Source: an uncultured Chlorobiaceae bacterium (GTDB lineage Bacteria > Bacteroidota > Chlorobiia > Chlorobiales > Chlorobiaceae). From it: a DNA stretch of 14,935 bases. A program made the position numbers and the translations under genes. The notes under the pieces were generated by a model that did no database searches, was not told the DNA's origin, and saw nothing but the letters and a program-made list of their open reading frames with translations. The DNA is taken from positions 1 to 14,935 of the forward strand of contig CAIYWF010000284.1 of NCBI GenBank assembly GCA_903929845.1, in the 5' to 3' direction. Within the stretch, counting starts at the first letter, position 1; every line of letters begins with the position of its first letter. Shown here one piece after another: positions 6,775 through 14,518 of this stretch.

Positions 6775-7997
6775 TGATAACCGTACAGGAGGCGCATAAC
6801 CTCATCAGGCAATCACTTTCGCCTTTGGGCACAAAGGAATTGCCACTTGATGAAATTCAGGGGAGAGTGCTTGCCCGGGAGATAAGGGCGCCTTTTTCGA
6901 TGCCGCGTTTTACCAATGCAGCTATGGATGGTTTCGCCCTCAAATGGGATGACATTTCTCATGCAGCAGAAGACTCTCCTGTGCGGCTGCAGGTGACCCA
7001 GGCAATTCCTGCTGGAACACTCTCCACCTTGCCGGTTATTTCCGGATGCTGTGCCGAAATCATGACCGGAGCGCCAATTCCAGAAGGAGCTGATACCGTT
7101 GTTGCATTTGAGCAGACCAGCGGTTTTGGTTCTGACTCTGTTGACGTCTTCAGAACACCGAAATATGGAGCCAACGTTCGTTATTGTGGTGAAGAAATAG
7201 CCGAGGGAGAAATGCTTTTTTGCAAAGGGGAGTTGCTTTCTCCTTCCGAAATTGCCGTTCTTGCCTCATTCGGTTTTGCATCAATAGCTGTACATCGAAT
7301 GCCGAAAGTTTCGATTGTTACGGTTGGAGATGAAGTTCGCATGCCCGGTGAAGAGGTTTCCGGTTCGCAGATCTATAACAGCAACCGCTTTATGCTTGAA
7401 GCCGCGTGCCGCTCCGTAGGCATTGAGCCTGTCGGACTCCATCATGCTCCCGATGATAAGGTTGTGTTACGCGAAGCGCTTTCTCGCGCGCTGGCTGAAT
7501 GCGAAGTGCTTATTACGGCAGGAGGCATCTCTACCGGTGAATATGACTTTGTCCAGCAGGAACTTTTGGAGCTTGGAGTCACCAAAAAGTTCTGGAATGT
7601 TGCGCAAAAGCCCGGAAAACCCCTTTATTTTGGCACTACCTCTCAAGGACAGGCCGTTTTTTCCCTGCCAGGCAACCCGGTTTCCGCGTTGGTTTGTTTT
7701 GTAGAGTATTGCATTCCTGCTTTTAATATTCTACAGGAACATATTGAAACTGCTTCTTTCAAGGCTATTCTTTCTGAACCATTTCCGACAGATAAAAAAC
7801 GGCACCGTTTTCTTTCTGGAAAGGTGTGGTCCGAAAACGGCAGGCTTCTATGCAAGGTCTCTCCAAAAATTGAATCTCACATGATCACGTCGCTCACAGG
7901 CTCGAACTGTCTGGTTGAAGCGGAACCTTCTTCCGTACCACTTCCTGCCGGGTCGGAAGTGACCTGTACGATGCTGCCCTGGGCGATGCTTTCATAA
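6771..7997 (+). CDS. moeA: Molybdopterin molybdenumtransferase MoeA
   Basis: MoeA inserts molybdate into adenylylated molybdopterin to finish Moco. The 408-residue product carries the expected motifs: FTNAAMDGFA (47-56), IMTGAPIPEGADTVV (97-111), SIVTVGDEV (181-189), GGISTGEYDFV (251-261, with the catalytic-type Asp259) and SLPGNPVSA (298-306), then the small C-terminal MoeA domain IV. The frame is open further upstream to 6597, but the extra 58 residues lie inside the MoaB domain and look like antisense-frame noise. The start at 6771 has an excellent AAAGGAG site at 6753-6759 and overlaps the moaCB stop, indicating translational coupling. A second ATG follows directly at 6774 and could also be used. 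Confidence 0.96.
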   Translation: MMITVQEAHNLIRQSLSPLGTKELPLDEIQGRVLAREIRAPFSMPRFTNAAMDGFALKWDDISHAAEDSPVRLQVTQAIPAGTLSTLPVISGCCAEIMTGAPIPEGADTVVAFEQTSGFGSDSVDVFRTPKYGANVRYCGEEIAEGEMLFCKGELLSPSEIAVLASFGFASIAVHRMPKVSIVTVGDEVRMPGEEVSGSQIYNSNRFMLEAACRSVGIEPVGLHHAPDDKVVLREALSRALAECEVLITAGGISTGEYDFVQQELLELGVTKKFWNVAQKPGKPLYFGTTSQGQAVFSLPGNPVSALVCFVEYCIPAFNILQEHIETASFKAILSEPFPTDKKRHRFLSGKVWSENGRLLCKVSPKIESHMITSLTGSNCLVEAEPSSVPLPAGSEVTCTMLPWAMLS

Positions 7998-8002
7998 AAA
8001 CT

Positions 8003-9100
8003 ATGCTTTTTCACCCTTTTGAAATAGCTTTCTGCGGTTATTCCGGCTCCGGAAAAACAACCCTGATCGCAGGAGTTGTACGCCATCTTTCAGCAAAGTT
8101 TTCCATTGCCTATTACAAGCACGGCTGCCATCACTTTGCTCTTGACCGCGAAGGCAAAGACTCATGGATTGTTCGTCAGGCTGGAGCTGCTGCCGTCATG
8201 ATTTCTGACCCCGAAACAAAAGCGGTTATCACCGGTCACGGTCTATCTTCTCGACTGCTTGAGCATCTGGTTTTTTCTGACCACGACATGCTTCTTGTTG
8301 AAGGCCTCAAGGATCTTCCCCTGCCAAAACTGCTCGTGGTGGATGCCGAACACCGGATACTTGACCTTGTCAGCAATGGAACCATCACCAATGTTGCTGC
8401 TCTGGTCGTCCCTGATGAACCGGAATCCTGTGCAGCATTTGACATTCCAATCCTGCACAGGGACGGCATCAGCGAGGTCGCAGCATTTATTGAAGCTTTT
8501 TTGCTCACTAATTCTTTGAAAAATTATCCACTGCACGGACTGATACTGGCAGGAGGACGGAGCTCACGTATGGGACGAGACAAGGCGCTCATCGAATACC
8601 ATTCCGAAAATCAGCTTCTCCATACAGCCGCGCTTCTACGACCGCAATGCCAGGAAGTATTTGTTTCCTGCCGGGAGGAACAGGCAAAAACATACCGCCA
8701 TTTCGGAATTCCTGTTATTTCCGATTCTTATCTCGGCATCGGACCGATAGGGGGGCTGCTCTCCGCCCAGCAAGCCAAGCCAGATGCGGCATGGGTTGTT
8801 GCGGCATGTGATCTGCCTTTTCTTGATGAAGCCATAGTCCGGCAACTCTGCTCAGAGCGTAATCCGCTACGTTTCGCAACCGCTTTCAGGCATTCTCAAT
8901 CAGGCCGTATCGAGCCACTTTTTGCTTGTTATGAGCCAAAATCCCGCAGCCGACTCATCCTTCGACACCTGGAAGGAGATAACTCACTCTCTGCCTTTCT
9001 CGACGAGTCACGTATAGAAGAGCTTATACCCCGGGATGCCTGGGCACTGCAGAACATCAATGATCCCGCAAGCCAGCCGGGTACACGCCTTTCCTCATAA
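8003..9100 (+). CDS. mobBA: MobB-MobA fusion: molybdopterin-guanine dinucleotide biosynthesis protein
   Basis: A 365-residue fusion. The N-terminal part (1 to about 172) is MobB, a P-loop GTP-binding adaptor, with Walker A GYSGSGKTT at residues 12-20 and a VVEG-type strand LLVEGLKDLPLPKL. From about 177 it is MobA, which attaches GMP from GTP to Moco to give the bis-MGD form used by DMSO-reductase-family enzymes. It has the nucleotide-binding LILAGGRSSRMGRDKA (180-195), the metal-binding ACDLPFLD (268-275) and NINDP near the end. It starts 5 bases after the moeA stop with no clear ribosome-binding site, so translation is probably coupled. The presence of MobA implies that the cell makes MGD-type molybdoenzymes, none of which are in this window. 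The gene ends the Moco cluster. Confidence 0.94.
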   Translation: MLFHPFEIAFCGYSGSGKTTLIAGVVRHLSAKFSIAYYKHGCHHFALDREGKDSWIVRQAGAAAVMISDPETKAVITGHGLSSRLLEHLVFSDHDMLLVEGLKDLPLPKLLVVDAEHRILDLVSNGTITNVAALVVPDEPESCAAFDIPILHRDGISEVAAFIEAFLLTNSLKNYPLHGLILAGGRSSRMGRDKALIEYHSENQLLHTAALLRPQCQEVFVSCREEQAKTYRHFGIPVISDSYLGIGPIGGLLSAQQAKPDAAWVVAACDLPFLDEAIVRQLCSERNPLRFATAFRHSQSGRIEPLFACYEPKSRSRLILRHLEGDNSLSAFLDESRIEELIPRDAWALQNINDPASQPGTRLSS

Positions 9101-9161
9101 ATACCATCAGGAGATGGGTACAGGCGGGGAACAAGAAATCCATAGCACTTCAGTTACAAAA

Positions 9162-9186
9162 AAAGGCGGGATCGTCTCCCGCCTTT
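9162..9186. terminator. Bidirectional intrinsic terminator between mobBA and the cytochrome gene
   Basis: A perfect 10-bp stem, AAAGGCGGGA (9162-9171) and TCCCGCCTTT (9177-9186), encloses a 5-base loop. Leftward transcripts from the cytochrome gene run from the stem into seven Us (A-tract 9158-9164), making a strong terminator 24-48 bases past that stop codon. Rightward transcripts from mobBA end only in a short UUU. Its position between convergent genes supports use in both directions. Confidence 0.85.
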
Positions 9187-9209
9187 CAATAATCATGAAG
9201 CAGTAGTGA

Positions 9210-9551
9210 TTACTTGCTCTGCTGAACAAGATAAGCAACAGCATTGCCAACCTCTGCGTCGGTAAGTTTAGGATTTCCACCTTTTGGCATCATCATTCCT
9301 TTTTTACCCTGAAATCCTTTGATTGATTTGCTGACAAGTATATCCATGCCCTGGGCGATACGAGGGGCCCATGCGGCCTTATCACCTGTTTTAGGGGCAC
9401 CCATGATACCCATTTTGTGGCAGTTGGTACAGCTTGCGTCATAGACAGCTTTACCCGCGCTTGCATTATAGGTAGTGGCAGCACTGGCATTTGCAGAGCT
9501 TATTGAAAAAACAAAGAGTGCACAAAAGGCTGCTGAAACGAAACGAGACAT
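9210..9551 (-). CDS. cycA: Soluble periplasmic cytochrome c-555/c-554 of green sulfur bacteria
   Basis: A 113-residue precursor with a Sec signal peptide (basic SR, hydrophobic core, ANASA near residue 24) and a mature part of about 88 residues. The single haem motif CTNCH is at 41-45, and a methionine-rich GKKGMMMPKGG segment (82-92) supplies the axial Met ligand. The end, LTDAEVGNAVAYLVQQSK, and the segment GDKAAWAPRIAQGM closely resemble the Chlorobium c-555 sequence known from protein chemistry. That cytochrome shuttles electrons from sulfur and thiosulfate oxidation to the reaction centre. The open frame extends 22 codons further upstream, but the ATG at 9549-9551 has an AAAGGA site (9560-9565) and gives a normal signal peptide. 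It is expressed leftward from its own promoter and ends at the shared terminator. Confidence 0.92.
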   Translation of the reverse strand: MSRFVSAAFCALFVFSISSANASAATTYNASAGKAVYDASCTNCHKMGIMGAPKTGDKAAWAPRIAQGMDILVSKSIKGFQGKKGMMMPKGGNPKLTDAEVGNAVAYLVQQSK

Positions 9552-9607
9552 AGTCGGGATTCCTTTACGTTTAGTTAAAAGGGAAGGGTGAATCATACAA
9601 GACTTTA

Positions 9608-9636
9608 ATTTTAACATTTTGTCAGTATGAATCCAA
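9608..9636 (-). promoter_or_regulatory. Candidate sigma-70-type promoter of the cytochrome gene
   Basis: On the reverse strand, TTGGAT (9631-9636) and TAAAAT (9608-9613) are separated by exactly 17 bases. The -10 matches the consensus at five of six positions and the -35 at three of six. It would start transcription near 9600, leaving a leader of about 50 bases before the ATG at 9551. Confidence 0.3.
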
Positions 9637-9679
9637 ATGGTTTTAAAAATGTCTGACCGTCACTCATGAGCACCAGGAT

Positions 9680-9796
9680 TTACACAATTGCCATTCCAAC
9701 AACCATCCCCGGCTTGATCGTTCCACCCTGCACAACACGTCAGAAGAGACCTTCCTTAGGCATAATGCATTCCCCGGTTGCGCTCTGTATAGCACA
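9680..9796 (-). pseudogene. Remnant of a MOSC-domain protein (C-terminal fragment with in-frame TGA)
   Basis: Translating leftward from 9796 gives CAIQSATGECIMPKEGLF, then TGA (9740-9742), then RVVQGGTIKPGMVVGMAIV and a final TAA. This is the typical C-terminal core of MOSC proteins, whose pattern runs roughly C-A-I, G-(D/E)-C-(I/V)-M-P-(R/K)-E-G-(I/L/V)-F, then R-V, with G-G and K-P-G downstream. The TGA sits where intact proteins have an ordinary residue before RV. Two in-frame TGA codons lie immediately upstream and the rest of the domain is missing, the neighbouring 167-residue gene ending there instead. MOSC proteins act on Moco or its sulfido group, which fits the nearby Moco operon. 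The best reading is a gene truncated by a rearrangement and then decaying. Selenocysteine at the TGA is unlikely because no start or N-terminal domain remains. Confidence 0.7.
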
Positions 9797-9811
9797 TCAT
9801 CAGAAAGAATA

Positions 9812-10315
9812 CTATTTGAAGACCGTTTTGGCTACGGCATGCCGCATCATGTCCTTGGTAGTAAAGGCTGAATGAATGAGGCGGATACGTTCTTCAATGC
9901 CTGTTTGGCCTTTTTGTCGTGCACAGATTTCGCGCAATTGGGGAGCAAACCCGACGCCAATAAGGCGTATGCCTTCCAGTATGCCGGTTGTCGCTTCCAC
10001 AAGAAAAATGGCAATGGCATTAGTCTCTGACGCCATCCAGATTCTGCGGGTTTCATCATCAAATTTTGAGGTATCAAAAGAGATATCAAAACTGAACTCT
10101 TCCCCGAAATCCACAATCAGAAAAGGAATATCCCGCTGTTCAAAAAGGTAAGCGGTTATTTTTCCAGTTGTAAACAGTCTTTTTTCTTTTCGGGAAATCT
10201 TGCGGAGTGACATCAGGAGATGGAAAAAACTCTCTGTCGGTATTGCAATATTCATCTCCCGACCAGTACAGTATTGTTCAAGAGGAAAAAGTTGTCCTAC
10301 TCGGTACGCGTCCAT
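9812..10315 (-). CDS. Hypothetical protein, 167 residues
   Basis: I do not recognise this protein. It appears soluble, with no signal peptide or membrane helix. An N-terminal third with basic helices (SLRKISRKEKRLF) is followed by alternating beta-like segments (ITAYLFEQRDIPFLIVDFG, then FSFDISFDTSKF), and the C-terminal half is mixed, with REICARQKGQ and an amphipathic helix near the end. The ATG at 10313-10315 has an AAAGGAG upstream, but 13 bases away, a long spacing. It is the last gene of a leftward group headed by the hydrolase at 11432, and its stop lies 15 bases before the decayed MOSC remnant, so its arrival may have cut that gene. Confidence 0.65.
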   Translation of the reverse strand: MDAYRVGQLFPLEQYCTGREMNIAIPTESFFHLLMSLRKISRKEKRLFTTGKITAYLFEQRDIPFLIVDFGEEFSFDISFDTSKFDDETRRIWMASETNAIAIFLVEATTGILEGIRLIGVGFAPQLREICARQKGQTGIEERIRLIHSAFTTKDMMRHAVAKTVFK

Positions 10316-10338
10316 AATTCTGAGCCAACTCCTTTGCG

Positions 10339-10395
10339 TTAAATAAATCGTGCTTTCGTGCTATCTATTTTTACGATACGCTCTTTTCTCGCCAT
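10339..10395 (-). CDS. Possible 18-residue small ORF between the hydrolase and the 167-residue gene
   Basis: Leftward ATG at 10393-10395 encodes MARKERIVKIDSTKARFI and stops at 10339-10341. It has a good AGGAG site about 8 bases upstream, just after the hydrolase stop codon. It may be a translated leader peptide or the eroded start of a longer gene. The peptide is basic, and coding status rests only on the ribosome-binding site and position. Confidence 0.25.
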   Translation of the reverse strand: MARKERIVKIDSTKARFI

Positions 10396-10415
10396 GTCGT
10401 GCTCTCCTGAATCTC

Positions 10416-11432
10416 TTAACGTGGGATTTTTTCCGAATTCTGAAGCACCCCCAAGACAAAGTCATTGCTACCGACGCGCGTTCTATTAGGAATGGAATTG
10501 CGATCAATCTGTCCTTTGAGCGTATATGCCAAATCGTCATACCAGATGGGATCATTCAAATACCATGAGTGCGATACCATGCCATCAACGACCTTCTCAA
10601 GGCTTTCCTTTCTTTCGGCCTCTGGTATAGCTGCATAACGTGGACCGCTATCGACATCGACAGCCTTCTCGTGAGCGGGTGTGTCAATAGGCATGCCAAC
10701 ACGCCCCACACGAGAGCTAATATCAATGTTCTTTACATTGGAAACGGCCAGAGCTTCATCGTGACCACTGAAATAATTTGTTAGTCGTCCACAGTGATTA
10801 AATACCGGAACCATTTCGGTATCGTTGAGAGCAAAACAATCTGAAGACAGGTCGGCTGCAAATAGAACCACCTGACCTATTCGCCAATCGTTGGCTAAAT
10901 CTGAGTTACGACCTTTGTCTACGGCACGAAACGCTTCGCGCACGATGAACCCGCCCATAGAATGAGCCATCACATGAATATTGATAGGGCAATCTTTTCT
11001 CGTGTAGTTGGCAAAAGGAATGATGCCGCCTTTGACAAGAAGAGACGCGGCATTCTGCGCCTCGAAACGGTCATACGCGTAGAGCGCAGCACTGCCAGCA
11101 GTCGGCCAATCAAAGCCTATTACTATGCACTGGAATCCGCGATTTCTTAACTCTTTTTCGACCAGTCGTTGACGCTTCAATGCTTCTTCGGAGTCTGTGT
11201 TATAGCCATGCACAAAGAAAATGATATCCAACTCATTTCCTGGCGCTGTTTCGGGGGGAATCGCTTGCTTCACAATCTTGTCTAACCACTCCCTTACTCC
11301 ACCGACTTTATCAGAAGGGCGGGGCACAATTGCGCCATCCGAAACTTCCAGGTAAGAAGCCGAACCGAGACCGCTCCCGAAGTTGTCTTCCCCGGAGACC
11401 TTATTTCGAACACATAAGATGTAGTTATTCAT
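10416..11432 (-). CDS. Alpha/beta hydrolase, DUF900-like
   Basis: A 338-residue soluble alpha/beta-hydrolase-fold protein. The oxyanion-hole motif IIFFVHGYN ends at residue 78. A conserved FDWPTAGSAALYAYDR (107-122) is of the kind seen in DUF900-type hydrolases. The nucleophile elbow is AHSMGG (Ser158), the acid is probably Asp in ADLSSDCF (193-200), and the catalytic histidine is probably H288 in VSHSWYL. An extra N-terminal region of about 65 residues precedes the fold. Substrate is unknown; the family includes esterase- or lipase-like enzymes. The ATG at 11430-11432 has a clear AGGGGA site about 6 bases upstream. It heads a leftward group with an 18-codon frame and the 167-residue protein, and diverges from the restriction-modification gene, so it belongs to an accessory or possibly defence-related block. 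Confidence 0.8.
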   Translation of the reverse strand: MNNYILCVRNKVSGEDNFGSGLGSASYLEVSDGAIVPRPSDKVGGVREWLDKIVKQAIPPETAPGNELDIIFFVHGYNTDSEEALKRQRLVEKELRNRGFQCIVIGFDWPTAGSAALYAYDRFEAQNAASLLVKGGIIPFANYTRKDCPINIHVMAHSMGGFIVREAFRAVDKGRNSDLANDWRIGQVVLFAADLSSDCFALNDTEMVPVFNHCGRLTNYFSGHDEALAVSNVKNIDISSRVGRVGMPIDTPAHEKAVDVDSGPRYAAIPEAERKESLEKVVDGMVSHSWYLNDPIWYDDLAYTLKGQIDRNSIPNRTRVGSNDFVLGVLQNSEKIPR

Positions 11433-11511
11433 TTGAATTCCCCTAATCTATCTAACTCGGAAAAAGCACACGGTTCCTTTCCGTATAAGGTACGGCTTTT
11501 TGGTGAATATT

Positions 11512-11538
11512 CCCGCGAAAGCGGGGTACCGCCTTCGC
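11512..11538. repeat. REP-like hairpin between the hydrolase and the restriction gene
   Basis: Two alternative hairpins overlap here: CCCGC-GAAA-GCGGG (11512-11525), a stem with a GNRA-type loop, and GCGAAAGCGG (11515-11524) with CCGCCTTCGC (11529-11538), ten pairs with one mismatch. With its flank it starts ATTCCCGCGAAAGCGGG, resembling the ATTCCC...GGGAAT palindromes dispersed in many bacterial genomes. The core 11-mer recurs on the far side of the restriction gene at 14553-14563. Confidence 0.4.
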
Positions 11539-11722
11539 TTCAGCACGCTCCGCACGCGGATCAGCCATGCCAGGCGCAGTGGGATCCCAGAGTGCGACGA
11601 GGTAATGCACATCCAAACAAACCCCGTTTATCTCAATTATATTGTACATTTGATATAGAATGGTAATTGCATAAAAGACTGTTCCTTGCCTTCGCACTCG
11701 TCCATAAATCCCAAAGAACATC

Positions 11723-14518
11723 ATGCCCCTGAGCCAAAAGGAAATTCGCGATAACGCCCTCAAATTTGCCCACGAGTGGAGTGATGTTTCACGCGAACGC
11801 GCAGAATCCCAAACCTTCTGGAACGAATTCTTCATAATCTTCGGCATAGAACGCCGTCGAGTCGCCACCTTCGAAGAACCCGTCAAAAAACTGGCTGACA
11901 GGCGAGGATCAATAGACCTTTTCTGGAAAGGCACCCTTGTCGTCGAACACAAATCCAAAGGGCAGGATCTCGATAAAGCCTACACCCAGGCACTCGATTA
12001 CTTTACCAATCTCAAACAGGAAGAACTCCCCAAATTTGTTCTCGTCTCCGACTTTGCCCGTTTCCGTCTCTTCGACCTCGACAACGGCGACGACCACGAA
12101 TTCCTGCTGGCCGACCTTCCCAAAAACATAGGCTACTTCGGCTTCATCTCCGGTTACCAAAAACGAATCTACAAAGACGAAGACCCCGTCAATATCAAGG
12201 TTGCCGAAAAAATGGGCCAGCTCCACGACGCACTGCTCAATTCCGGCTACGACGGCCACAACCTCGAACTCTTTCTTGTCCGTCTTGTCTACTGCCTCTT
12301 TGCCGACGATACCGGCATCTTCAACGCCAAGGATGACTTTGAATACTACCTTCGCGAAAAAACCAAACAAGATGGTTCCGATACCGGCAGAGCCATTGCC
12401 GACCTCTTTCAGGTGCTCGACACTCCGTCTGCCAAACGTCAGAAAACTCTCGATGAGCAGCTTTCCCGCTTTCCCTATGTCAACGGCTTGCTTTTCCGTG
12501 AAACATTCCGTTTTCCCAATTTCGATACGACCATGCGCCAGTTGCTTCTCGATTGCTGCATCTTCGATTGGGGACTGGTTTCACCAGCCATTTTCGGCTC
12601 CCTCTTTCAGAGCGTTATGGACAAAAACAAACGCCGCAACCTTGGAGCCCATTACACCTCAGAAAAAAACATTCTCAAGGTCATACGAGGCCTTTTTCTT
12701 GACGATCTCTACCTCGAATTTGAATCAAGCAAAACCAGCGCCAAGAAGCTGTTAGCCTTTCACGATAAAATTGCCTCCATGCGCTTTTTCGATCCCGCCT
12801 GTGGATGTGGCAACTTCTTGGTCATTACCTACCGTGAAATGCGCCTGCTCGAAATAGAAGTGTTGCAACAATACCTGACCCTCACCTCAGTACGCTACAG
12901 GGCAGGCAATACCCAGCTCGAAACTGATGTCAGTGTAATTTCAAAAATTGATGTTGACCAGTTCTATGGTATCGAAATCGAAGAATTTCCCGTCCGTATC
13001 GCCCAGGTTGCCCTCTGGCTGACGGACCACCAAATGAACATGCGCCTCTCCGAAGCATTCGGCCAAACCTACGTCCGCCTGCCGCTTGTTCACTCTCCGA
13101 ATATTTCTTGCGAGAACGCTATCCGCCTCGATTGGGAAACACTCTTTCCCTCAAAAGAGAACCTGCTTATCCTTGGCAATCCGCCCTTCATCGGCAAACA
13201 AAACCGCAATACTGCTCAAATGGCCGATATGGATTTTCTTTGCCAGCCACTCAAAACCAAAGGCCTGCCCAACTATGGCATTCTCGACTATGTGACACTC
13301 TGGTATATCAAAGCTACTCTTTTCATCGAAAACACCGCCGTTAAAGTGGCGTTTGTCTCCACAAATAGCATCACCCAGGGTGAACAGGTTGCCGTGCTCT
13401 GGCAATTCCTGCTCTCCAAAGGTGTCAAGATCAACTTTGCACACCGCACCTTCAAATGGAGCAATGAAGCTCGAGGCAATGCTCAGGTTTTTTGCGTGAT
13501 TGTAGGATTTTCGCGCGAGGTGAGCAGCGCGCCAAAGCGGTTGTTCGATTACATTACGCCGCAAAGTGAAGCGCAGGAGATTCATGCAACGAATATTAAC
13601 CCGTATCTCATTGATGCGACTGATGTGGTGATTCCATCTCGAAATACGCCGTTATCTAACATACCCAATATGGTTAAAGGAAGTCAACCGACGGATAATG
13701 GTATACTTCTGTTCAATGATGAGGAAAAAGCAGCGTTGGTAAAAATGGAGCCAAAAGCCGAAAAATTCATTCGGCGATTAATAAGCGCTCATGAGTTTAT
13801 CAATGGAAAAAATCGCTGGTGTTTATGGTTAAAAGATGTTGCACCAAATGAATGGAGACATTTGCCGGAAATTGTCAAGCGTATTGATGCTGTTAGAGAG
13901 TTTCGTCTGAAAAGCACAAAAGCAGTAACTGTACAGTTAGCTGAGGTTTCGTATTTATTTGCAGAAATCAGGCAACCAAGTAGTGATTATGTTTTAATTC
14001 CAAGGCATTCTTCGGAGAACAGAAAGTATGTACCAATTGCATTTTTTAGTCAAGAAGTGATTATCAGTGATTCTTGTTCTTCCGTTGCCAACGCAAGCCT
14101 GTACCACTTCGGAATTTTAACCAGCACGATGCACATGGCGTGGATGCGGGCGGTCTGTGGTCGCATAAAAAGTGATTATCGCTACTCAAACAATTTGGTT
14201 TACAACAACTACCCCTTCCCCGAAGCAGTCAGCGAAAAGCAACAGGCAAAAGTTGAAGAAAAAGCCCAGGCAGTGCTCTCAGCACGTGAACTCTTCCCAG
14301 GCTCAACCCTCTCAGATCTCTACGACCCACTTGCCATGCCAAAAGAGCTGCACAAAGCACATCGGGAACTGGACGAAGCAGTGGATGCCTGTTACCGCCG
14401 ATCACCCTTCAAAACCGAACTCGAACGCCTCGAATACCTTTTCGAACTCTACACCAAATACGCCGAACCCCTCACCCACGCAATGGAGCAAAAGCCGACG
14501 CGCAAGCGAAAATCCTGA
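11723..14518 (+). CDS. Type IIG/IIL restriction-modification enzyme, MmeI-like (endonuclease, methyltransferase and recognition in one chain)
   Basis: A 931-residue protein, the size of MmeI-family enzymes. The N-terminal PD-(D/E)xK nuclease has GSIDLF with D65 and VVEHKS with E75 and K77, spaced D-x9-E-x-K as in MmeI. After a helical connector comes an adenine-N6 methyltransferase: motif X GAHYTSEKNILK (308-319), SAM-binding FDPACGCGNF (356-365) and catalytic LGNPPF (484-489). Residues about 590-795 should be the target-recognition domain, followed by a C-terminal helical domain. One polypeptide both cuts unmodified foreign DNA and protects host sites by methylation. The frame is intact with no lost catalytic residue. 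The recognition part is richer in A/T-ending codons than both ends, suggesting recombination. The ATG at 11723 has only a weak AAAGAA site. The DNA target cannot be read by eye. Confidence 0.92.
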   Translation: MPLSQKEIRDNALKFAHEWSDVSRERAESQTFWNEFFIIFGIERRRVATFEEPVKKLADRRGSIDLFWKGTLVVEHKSKGQDLDKAYTQALDYFTNLKQEELPKFVLVSDFARFRLFDLDNGDDHEFLLADLPKNIGYFGFISGYQKRIYKDEDPVNIKVAEKMGQLHDALLNSGYDGHNLELFLVRLVYCLFADDTGIFNAKDDFEYYLREKTKQDGSDTGRAIADLFQVLDTPSAKRQKTLDEQLSRFPYVNGLLFRETFRFPNFDTTMRQLLLDCCIFDWGLVSPAIFGSLFQSVMDKNKRRNLGAHYTSEKNILKVIRGLFLDDLYLEFESSKTSAKKLLAFHDKIASMRFFDPACGCGNFLVITYREMRLLEIEVLQQYLTLTSVRYRAGNTQLETDVSVISKIDVDQFYGIEIEEFPVRIAQVALWLTDHQMNMRLSEAFGQTYVRLPLVHSPNISCENAIRLDWETLFPSKENLLILGNPPFIGKQNRNTAQMADMDFLCQPLKTKGLPNYGILDYVTLWYIKATLFIENTAVKVAFVSTNSITQGEQVAVLWQFLLSKGVKINFAHRTFKWSNEARGNAQVFCVIVGFSREVSSAPKRLFDYITPQSEAQEIHATNINPYLIDATDVVIPSRNTPLSNIPNMVKGSQPTDNGILLFNDEEKAALVKMEPKAEKFIRRLISAHEFINGKNRWCLWLKDVAPNEWRHLPEIVKRIDAVREFRLKSTKAVTVQLAEVSYLFAEIRQPSSDYVLIPRHSSENRKYVPIAFFSQEVIISDSCSSVANASLYHFGILTSTMHMAWMRAVCGRIKSDYRYSNNLVYNNYPFPEAVSEKQQAKVEEKAQAVLSARELFPGSTLSDLYDPLAMPKELHKAHRELDEAVDACYRRSPFKTELERLEYLFELYTKYAEPLTHAMEQKPTRKRKS

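Noticed and set aside
9740..9742. TGA in the MOSC fragment as a selenocysteine codon
   Set aside because: The fragment lacks a start and most of the domain, and two more in-frame TGA codons sit just upstream, so decay explains it better.
9666..9875. 69-codon rightward open frame
   Set aside because: It overlaps the MOSC remnant and the end of the 167-residue gene on the opposite strand, and resembles no protein.
11481..11500. CCGTA-TAAGG-TACGG followed by CTTTTT as a rightward terminator
   Set aside because: Only a 5-bp stem, and no rightward gene lies upstream of it.
11452..11958. Leftward 168-codon frame overlapping the 5' end of the restriction gene
   Set aside because: Half of it is antisense to the nuclease domain. 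A shorter start near 11649 would give about 66 residues but has no ribosome-binding site; the region is better explained as intergenic sequence with hairpins.
11909..12370. 153-codon leftward open frame
   Set aside because: Antisense shadow of the restriction gene; the low-complexity Val/Glu/Phe/Gly composition arises from the C-rich codons on the real strand.
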